NCBI RefSeq assembly: GCF_963169125.1
Contig: NC_084795.1
Coordinates: 96,467,411-96,531,410, forward strand
From: Humulus lupulus
Taxonomy: Eukaryota > Streptophyta > Magnoliopsida > Rosales > Cannabaceae
DNA: 64,000 bases
Direction of reading: 5' to 3'
Below are positions 57,424-64,000 of the stretch, one piece after another. A model generated the notes under the pieces. That model did not search any database, was not told the origin of the DNA, and saw only the letters and a list, made by a program, of their open reading frames with translations. A program made the position numbers and the translations under genes. Within the stretch, counting starts at the first letter, position 1. Each line of letters starts with the position of its first letter.

Positions 57424-57784
57424 AGAGCCTTGACAAACTCAAATTCAGAAGCTAGATGGAAGAATGCAAAGTATAGTAAAACCAGGGACGCAGAGGAGAA
57501 CAACCAATGATAAAATGACGGCCAAAAATGTGCCACGCGCCAGTGCATGGAGAGTATCATGGGGGAGGACAGTGGCGTGTGGGGCTCACGCGCGGGCTTC
57601 TAGTCACCAAACTTCGGCAAACGACTGATCGGAAGGTGGAATTCTTCATAGGACAAGTGGTGAGAATAAATTATTTCTCAAAATAAGGTTTCCGAAATAG
57701 AACCCTAAAAGATACAAAACCCTAATTTGTGTTTATAAACCCAAAGAAAATCTCAATGTTGAAAACCATAAATTCAAACCCTAA

Positions 57785-57797
57785 TGCTCTGATACTT
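57785..57797 (-). promoter_or_regulatory. Element I primer-binding site
   Basis: On the minus strand AAGTATCAGAGCATT follows the 5' LTR, matching the Met-tRNA-type TATCAGAGC. Confidence 0.75.
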
Positions 57798-57961
57798 TGT
57801 TATCTAAGGTGAAAATAATTGTATTCTCTTGCTTTTCATTGAAAAAGATGATACATATTTATATAAAAACTAGTATAGATAACTTAGGAAACTATGTCAA
57901 TTAGGATCTCTACAACTAATCTAATTGATAACTAATTGACAGCTATATACATACTGTAACA
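57798..57961 (-). repeat. Element I 5' LTR (164 bp)
   Basis: TGTTATCTAAGG to TACTGTAACA; about 12 differences from its partner at 43949-44112. Confidence 0.92.
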
Positions 57962-58636
57962 GGGTCGATGAGTTAGGTTTTCTTGCTTTGGGTTCCGACA
58001 AGAGCTTCTATTCTTCTTCTTCTTGTTCAGATCAACATTGTGGCTTCAACTTCATATCAATGATGGCGTGAAACTTCTCAGCTAGCAGAGGCACTGGCAA
58101 TAAATATGGGCTCATATGTGGCTTTGCAATCTAGCTTCAAATTTTTGGATTCAAATGTTGGTTTTGTTCACACTTTGCAATAAATCTGGGTTCGTGTTCT
58201 TAATTTATTTTTTGGTTAAAATTTGGGTTTTCTTTTCAGCTAGTAAAGGAACAAACAATAATTCTTGGAATTTTTGCGCATAAATTATGTTTTTTTTGTA
58301 TGATATTGGGTTTAAATTATGTTTTTTAGCTTATGTTTGTCTCATTCTTATGAATAAATTTGAGTGTTGTTCATGTTACTAAGTCTTAATTTTAAAATTA
58401 AATATTACATTTTTCAATTTAGTTTAAATTTTTTTAATATTTAAAATTTAATAATTATAAAATCTGAGGGTAATTTGGTCATATTTAAAAAAAGTTTGAC
58501 CAAAATCGAGCTTAGGGTACCATTTTGTTCTATTTTCCAAAATACAGGGTCCGAATTTTCATTTAACAAAACACGGGGTTCGATCAGTAACTTTTGTAAA
58601 ATATAGGATACAAAATGGTATTTACCCTATTTATTA

Positions 58637-59225
58637 TTCATTTTTTTAGTATATATATATAATTAAAATAAATAATATATTTAATCCTCGAACTATTACC
58701 ACTATCAGATCATGCTCCCAAATTATTCTGCTTGTTAAAAATGCCCCTTGAACTATGTTTGTTACTGAGTTGTGGGACTTTCGTTAGTTTCCTCCTACTT
58801 GGCTAATGAAAAGCTGATTTGGCACTTTGGGTATTGATGTGGCACTACCATGTTAGTGCCATGCGTATAATTCAAATTTGAAAAATTGAAAATATAAAAA
58901 ATCATTTTCAAAATAAAAATAAATTAATTTAAAAATTATAAAATCTATTTTCTAATTAAAAAATATTTTTTAACTTTTTTTTTTTCTTTCTCCTCCTTTC
59001 TTCCCTCGATTATCTCTACCCCGTTTCTCCTTCGACTTCTCCTTGTTTCTTCTTCTTCTTCTTCTTCTTGAGTTCTCTTTCTCGGAATAACCCATAACTA
59101 GAAAAATAATCCTTTAAATAAATAAAAAGATATGCTCTGGTCTCTCTATCTCTTTCCTTTGATCTTTCTCTTCTCTATGTGTTGTAGGTTTGGGTGAGAT
59201 AGATTTGGCAAGGAGGAATCGTTTT
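58637..59225. other. AT-rich flank with a probable single DNA-transposon end
   Basis: Begins with (TA)n. Then TTAATCCTCGAACTATTACC and ATGCCCCTTGAACTATGTTT resemble the TIR style of other plant MULE/MITE elements, but no partner is visible left of 59226. A (CTT)n microsatellite lies at about 59045-59068. No gene. Confidence 0.4.
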
Positions 59226-60115
59226 TGTTTACCGAGTTTTTCGGAAACGAATACGAACGGAATAATAAAATGATAAGAACTATAGAAGTGCAGAAATGTA
59301 AATAAAAAAATAGTGTTTTTTTACGTGGTTCAGGCGTTAACGAGCCCTGGTCCACGAGTCGATGTTATTATACTTGTAGAGAATAACAGTTGAACAGCTG
59401 GTGTACAAGAAACTCACAACCTCACAGTGTTTCTCTCGGGTTCTCTTGGAGAAGATGAAGCTAGAGAGATTTTAGTAGAGTTCTTGCTATGTGATTTGTT
59501 GGCCGTCCCCACTATCGTAAAATGAGGGGGTCTTTATAGCTAGGGTTTTGGATTAGGGTTTTTCTCTACTCACATGAGTCTTAATTACACCAGCCATAAA
59601 TAGGGGATACAATTACCGTAGTCACCTGGCTACCAGGCTCTATGTGGGTATATTTATGTGAAAGTATGGGGAATGCACAAAGGCAGCTGTCTTTTCCAAG
59701 TTGTCAGCGGAACAGTAGGCGAAATAGTACTTTTAGGCGTGCTGGGATGTGTGCGACCTTGACCTGTCGGGCGTGTCAGGCGGGATTCTGTGTCAGGCGG
59801 ATATCATTCCAACTATGCCTCCTCCATGACTCGACCGCTTGGTCTTGTTCCGTGCGAGGCACGGAACTGTTTCCGCGAAGACAACCTGAAGAGCTTCTCC
59901 TGGAAGGAGCTTCCCCGAAGGATATCCCTTCGGGAGTCCGGGAGAGTTGACGAGCTTCCGTGTCGCGTTTGCTTGAAAGAGTAAGCCGGACACTAAACGG
60001 GAGAGGCGAAGCCTTTCTGTCCATCCGCGAGCTCTGGTCATCTATCGTGAAAGATATTGATAATTCTGCTTCCCCGAGGATATCCATCTAAACGCTATCC
60101 GGAAATCTGGATAAC
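59226..60115 (-). repeat. Element C 3' LTR (890 bp)
   Basis: Reads TGTTTACCGAG to CTGGATAACA on plus, the reverse of B's LTR. The TATA box, hairpin and LTR ends are all conserved. Confidence 0.94.
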
Positions 60116-60131
60116 ATTTACCCCCCAAGGT
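60116..60131 (-). promoter_or_regulatory. Element C polypurine tract
   Basis: TTTACCCCCCAAGG on plus, the reverse of B's tract, abutting the LTR. Confidence 0.85.
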
Positions 60132-60584
60132 CACGGAGCTTTGAGAGATCCGGGAGCTTGTACAGTCCTCCGGGTATTCCGGTTTCTTAGATTAGGCGAG
60201 GGGGCACCTCCTGTGTTCCTGGAAGGGTTCCTTTTTCCCGCCTGAGTGTTAGTATGAAAAAGAAAGGAAATTTCTTCTGTTTGAACTCAAGTACTCAAGT
60301 GTGGCAAGGGCCACGCGTCATGCCGGGAATGGCTCTGTGACCAAGACGTGTGCGTGAGGCGACTGGCTGAGTATGCGTGCGTCAGGCATCTGAGTAATGA
60401 TTTGACGGTTTTTAATGGTACACTGGGCCCGAGGTGGTATAATGATGGGAAATAAATACTTTATTCCCATCCTAGGAGTCATAAATAGGATCGGCGCTTC
60501 ATCTCCAGCCGTCGGATCTGATGCATGCGGTATGGGAAGACCAGGACCGTCCATTTGTAGGATTTGAAAGGACTTCACTCCTGC

Positions 60585-60592
60585 TATAAAAA
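60585..60592 (+). promoter_or_regulatory. TATA box of the opposite-strand gene in C
   Basis: TATAAAAA in CTGCTATAAAAACCAGG, the same place and orientation relative to the element as in B. The leader donor of B (GGTAAGG) is changed here to GGTATGG, which may weaken it. Confidence 0.65.
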
Positions 60593-61200
60593 CCAGGGAA
60601 CAGACCTTTCTTCCTCTTTACGCTCTCCAATTCTCTATCTTTCGGATTTTCAGATTCCCAAACCTTCGAACTCTCAGGCTTCCAAGCTTCCATTCCTTCG
60701 AACTTGCCACTTCTTTTGGTATGGAATCTAGAAACTTTTCTTTTGATTTGACAGTGGGTTTGTTCACCGAAGTTCAGGGTTTGAATCGCCGTTTGTCTTT
60801 GCAGCTTTTACTTCTCGCGATCGTGCTGTGCAGTGATCCGGTTACTCCTTCAATCTTCAACTACCCGAATACCAGTAAGTATTTCTACTTTACTCTTTCC
60901 TCCCAAACCTTAGGTTGTTGGTAGTTGTTAGAGTTGAGTTTTCTGCCAGTATCGCCTATGTGCATGCGTGAATAGGGCTTTGATAGGCATGCGATTGATG
61001 TGAGTCGATAAGTAATCTCTTTGCATGCTTTGACGATTTGCGTTTGGAAAGTCGTTCCTCGTCTTGCTTGTGCTGTTTTGGTTTGCTGTTTTAGGGCATA
61101 AGCGTGAGCGCCTTTAGGGTGTCTTCCTCTGGGAAAACACTTCTCTTGGCGGGCTTAGGCTCGGAGTTTGAGTTTGGCTCCTTGCTGTCCTTCGGGTGGC

Positions 61201-64000
61201 ATGGTGTCAACCCCTCGGCAAGCTCGGTGGGAGCCTCTCCAAGCAGTTTTCGGGGAGGGTCTCCCCGACGCCTTTGATACCGTTAGGGTATGACAAGGGT
61301 GCTGACTGCTTAGAGTGTTTTCTTCTTTGTTTCTCTTGTTCAGTGACGAACATCTCAAAGGAACAAATCCTTGCAGCGGTAGAGGCTGAATCTGCCCAGG
61401 AGCAAAATTCCCCTGTCGCTGGCGCAACGGGGAAAGGAAAGACTAAAGTGGTCGCGGCTAGCCTCCTAACTATCAACAGTTCAATCTGGGAGATGGACCA
61501 GAAGCCGAACCTGCTCAGGAACTACGGCATGCTGGAGCTGTACTCCTCAGAAGCAGGCCTGAAGAACATCCCAGGCCTGATGTGGCACCGTCTGTCGCTG
61601 CTGGGTGAGTCTGCTAGCCAGAGTCATGAGGGCTTTCGTGCCTGGAGCTGGGCACACATAGTGTGTGGGGCGCACTTGCCCCTAAGGAGTTATTTTGCCA
61701 ATTTCTGTGTGAAGGCGGGGATTGCCCCCTTCCAGTTGATTCCCCCCAGCTACAAGCTCCTAGCGGGGTGGTACATCTTTTGCAAGTCCCGGGACCTGGA
61801 GGCCCCTACCCCGGAGGAGGTGCTATACTTCTATGGGCTGAAGTCTCAACCTATGAGAGGTCATCAAGACAAGGTGGGGTTTTACAGGCTGGAGAGGTAC
61901 CCGGACGTGATGTGTCCTACCTGCCATACCGTAAGGGTTCCAGACCTCCGGGAGTACTGGTTCCTGACGACCGGCTTCCCATTGAAGAGGGTGCCAGCCC
62001 TATCTTTGGACTTCAAAGTCCCTGGTAAGTGCTCCTTCCCCTCCTTTTTAACTTTGTTTCTTTACGTTTGATTTGCCTTTCGGGAGGATCTCTAATGCTC
62101 GTATTTGGATTTTGCAGAAGTCGTCCCGCGGACACCTCGCTGTGCGGAGATGATAAGGAGGTCAAAATTCTACGAAGGGCTCTCGGAGGAAGAGCTGAAA
62201 GTGGAAGGACTTGTGACCTCCGAATCTTTGAGGGAGTATGGGCTACTTGCCTCTTTCCAAAACATTGAGCCAGTGAGTGGCAGGGGGCAAAGTCAGGTGT
62301 CAGCTGACATCCGGGAGCAGATTGCCCTGGAGCTGTCCAAGGTGATCAGCCAAGCAGCCCAGGATGAGAATACTTTATCCCCTAGTTGGGCGGAGAGGTT
62401 CCCCGACCCCCAGCCGGAGGAAGTGGAGATCGAGGCTCGCCACGCCGCAGCTTACCCCAATGAAGGGACTCTGGGGGCTGGTACCTCCGGGAGAGGTAAG
62501 ACTAGTTTTCGATTGATCCACACCCCCAGCCTGTCTGAGGTTTCCCGGACCTCTCAGATGGGGTTCGATCCCCGCTTCCTTAGGCTAGATCCGCATAGGA
62601 TACCCTTTGACAGATATTGCGATAGGGTAGATGAGCTCCTCGGGTGTCTGAGTGACGGTAGTCTGCCAGAAGGTGTCATCATGGTTGACCCTTCTTCCCT
62701 CAGCATGTCATTCCCGGACTTCAAGGAGTACGGGAGCTTCCTGGAGAAGGAAGCGGTGTTTTGTTTTGCTCGGGGAAGGCCATCCACGTTTCTCGTGCAT
62801 GGTCGTCCCTTTAAAACTCTTCTTTTTCTTGTTCCTTGTTCCCTGCTGGCGGACTTGCTTGTGCTTTTATGTTGTTGATTGTCTTGTCTTCTGCTTATCT
62901 TCTTTCACATTGCTTGCTGGTTCGTTAACCTTGCTTCGTACGTTTCTTGCAGAATATCCCGAAGCCAAGATGTTGGGGAGAGTTACCTTACTCATCAAGA
63001 AAGCTGCCACCAGCCAAGATCCGTCCAAGGGGAAAGGACGAAAAGCCAGAGCCGGTAGGGGAGGTAAAGCTGCCACATCCAAGAAGACAGGTGGCGAGGC
63101 GCATGTGTCTCCGGCGGTGGAGAGATCTCCTGCCAAGGGGCCTTCCGAGACCATGGCGACCTCGAGTAGTAGCAGCGACGGGGAAGGGCTTGTGTTCCCC
63201 GTGAAGACGACTGGGGTGAGCAAGCGTCCCGGAGGAGATGCTGAGGGCGCCAAGAAGAAACGCCTTAGACACTCTTCTCCCGGTCGAAGGCAACAACAAC
63301 AACAACAACAGCAACCACAACTACAACAACAGCAGCAAAAAGAACAACAGAGACAATCACCAACGCCACAGCGGCAGCAACAACAACAACCAAACCAGCA
63401 GCAACAACAAAGGCAATTACTTCCGCTGCCGCAGCAGCAAAAGCAACAGCAACAACAAAGGCAGTCACCTCCGCCACCGCAGCAGCAAAAACAACAGCAA
63501 CACCAGCAACAACAACAGACCGGGGCGGTAGTGTCTTCCCTTCCGTCCTTAATACCCCGTCTGCCTCCTCCTCCAGTCCAAAGGGAGTCCACCCTTTCGG
63601 GGTCTCCTTCTCAGCAAACAAACCTTCCTCTGCCTGGCTTGAAGTTCCACTTCCCTCAGAAACCAACCCGTTTCCCCGCTGCCCTCCTGGAGGGTGTAAG
63701 ACGGGCCGATAACTTTTTGAAGAGGCGGTTGGAGGCTGAGAAGGCTGTTACTCAGGGAAGGGCGGACAACTTGTCTGCCGTGAAGAGAGCTGAGCTGGCC
63801 GAGGGGGTGAGATCCCTTCACCCGAGTGGAGCGGTTTTGGATGGCCCAGCCTTGGAGAAGAGGCTGGTGCCTAGGCTCGGACGTGCATTGGCGCCATTCG
63901 GAGCGGAGATGATGGAGGACATGGCCCTGAGCTTGTGCGAGCTCAATTCTGAGAAATGGGCCATCAGTAGCAGTAAGGTTCCGCTGTTGCTGACACATGC
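61201..64000 (+). CDS. Element C opposite-strand gene: PF04195-like, poly-Gln protein (partial)
   Basis: ATG at 61201 (MVSTPRQARWEPLQAVF) with a donor match near 61289. The PF04195-like exon runs from about 61335 to 62024, exon c is 62118-62801, and exon d runs from 62953 past the window end. Introns 62025-62117 and 62802-62952 match B's in position, length and phase; both split a Glu codon. Motifs: WAHIVCGAHLPLRSYF, LLAGWYIFCKSRDLEAP, QMGFDPRFLRLDP, AKKKRLRH and a poly-Gln tract at 63290-63520 with no stop. Unlike B, neither the one-base deletion near the start nor the TAG in poly-Gln is present, so this copy is more intact over the visible part. The coiled-coil exon is outside. Role unknown. 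Confidence 0.8.
63290..63520 (+). repeat. Poly-glutamine (CAA/CAG) tract in the opposite-strand gene of C
   Basis: CAACAACAACAGCAA-type run, broken by Pro, Arg and Leu codons, open throughout. Differs in length and interruptions from B's tract. Confidence 0.9.

Larger units (their letters stand above)
43949..57961 (-). mobile_element. Element I: Ty1/copia retrotransposon, minus strand, split by element J
   Basis: Short 164-bp LTRs (43949-44112 and 57798-57961) start TGTTATCT and end GTAACA. The flanks GGGTA (43944-43948) and GGGTC (57962-57966) match at four of five bases. A purine tract lies inside the left LTR and a Met-tRNA-type primer site inside the right LTR, both minus. Removing J (45882-55117) joins the integrase half to the RT half. 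The LTRs differ at about 12 of 164 sites (7%), so it is older than J. Sequence style fits the Ale/Retrofit lineage. Confidence 0.92.
43143..58627. mobile_element. Element L: long-TIR MULE-like transposon, interrupted by element I
   Basis: Left end AGGCAAATATCATTTTGGAC and right end (reverse complement) GGGTAAATACCATTTTGTAT begin inverted repeats of about 175 bases that share GATCGGACCCTGTGTTTTGT and AGCTCGATTTTAGTCAAAC. Identical 9-bp duplications TATTTATTA flank it (43134-43142 and 58628-58636), the size Mutator-like elements make. Without I it is about 1.5 kb. The left interior (43500-43940) is GC-richer and could be captured host sequence. Confidence 0.82.
59226..64000 (-). mobile_element. 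Element C: Tat-type retrotransposon related to B, minus strand, 3' part
   Basis: An 890-bp LTR (59226-60115) matches B's LTR in reverse, and the same purine tract follows on the right (60116-60131). From there the sequence is B's 3' region in reverse, with the opposite-strand gene now on plus. Pol, gag and the 5' LTR lie beyond the window. The left flank GTTTT (59221-59225) is the candidate target duplication. LTR similarity to B is about 95%, so it is a separate insertion, not a recent copy of B. Confidence 0.93.

Noticed and set aside
60721..60924. 67-codon ORF with a signal-like hydrophobic stretch
   Set aside because: The ATG exists only in C; B has GGTAAGG there, which reads as a splice donor. 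Probably leader and intron sequence.
61196..61200. GTG as start of the opposite-strand gene in C
   Set aside because: Nuclear plant genes do not normally start at GTG; the conserved ATG at 61201 (41092 in B) is the better candidate.
1..64000. CRISPR arrays, operons, ribosome-binding sites, prokaryotic features
   Set aside because: Nothing of the kind seen; the sequence is plant repeat DNA.

Overview
The window is plant nuclear DNA, and I see no host protein-coding gene that I would defend anywhere in its 64 kb. Nearly all of it is LTR retrotransposons nested in one another, with a few DNA-transposon remnants in AT-rich filler. The pol types (Ty3/gypsy Tat-type with a second RNase H, Ty3/gypsy Tekay-type with a C-terminal chromodomain, and Ty1/copia), the 5-bp target duplications and the long LTRs point to a flowering plant, probably a dicot, in a pericentromeric or otherwise repeat-dense region. 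I cannot name the species.

Layout. (1) Bases 1-5288: the 3' part of a plus-strand Tat-type element (A), with pol broken by two frameshifts, a 3' untranslated region holding the remnant of an opposite-strand gene, and a 758-bp 3' LTR. A inserted into a minus-strand copia gag-protease gene (K, 5289-6560). (2) 6885-20545: a three-level nest. A plus-strand Tekay-type 5' LTR (F) is split by a minus-strand solo LTR (E, 7967-19751, TSD CTTGT), which is split by a complete minus-strand Tekay-type element (D, 8344-17647, TSD TTTTA). (3) 20546-23520: AT-rich sequence with a long-TIR MULE-like element between two copies of a direct repeat. (4) 23529-28644: a probable hAT-type MITE split by a copia solo LTR (H, 24035-27466, TSD GTTAA), itself holding a Tekay-type LTR (G), followed by a truncated copia LTR (N). 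(5) 28650-43070: a complete, young Tat-type element (B, 14,421 bp, TSD TTATC, both LTRs 889 bp with about seven differences). (6) 43143-58627: a long-TIR MULE-like element (L, 9-bp TSD) containing a minus-strand copia element (I, 43949-57961), which contains a plus-strand copia element (J, 45882-55117, TSD GTTTG). (7) 59226-64000: the 3' part of a minus-strand relative of B (C), running off the window.

The most interesting system is in the Tat-type elements. Between the end of pol and the 3' LTR, B and C both carry a large gene on the opposite strand to gag-pol. It has its own TATA box, at least four exons with matching GT-AG introns and phases, a domain resembling the 'putative gypsy-type transposase' family (Pfam PF04195), a long glutamine tract and a C-terminal coiled coil. 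Element A keeps only the promoter, a first exon and intron, and about 35 codons of an equivalent gene, abutting the end of pol. Whether this protein is expressed, and what it does for the element, cannot be told from sequence.

The nests give relative ages. In L > I > J, the I LTRs differ at about 7% of sites and the J LTRs at about 2-3%. D differs at about 5% and B at about 0.8%. B is therefore the youngest complete insertion here, yet even its gag frame is interrupted.
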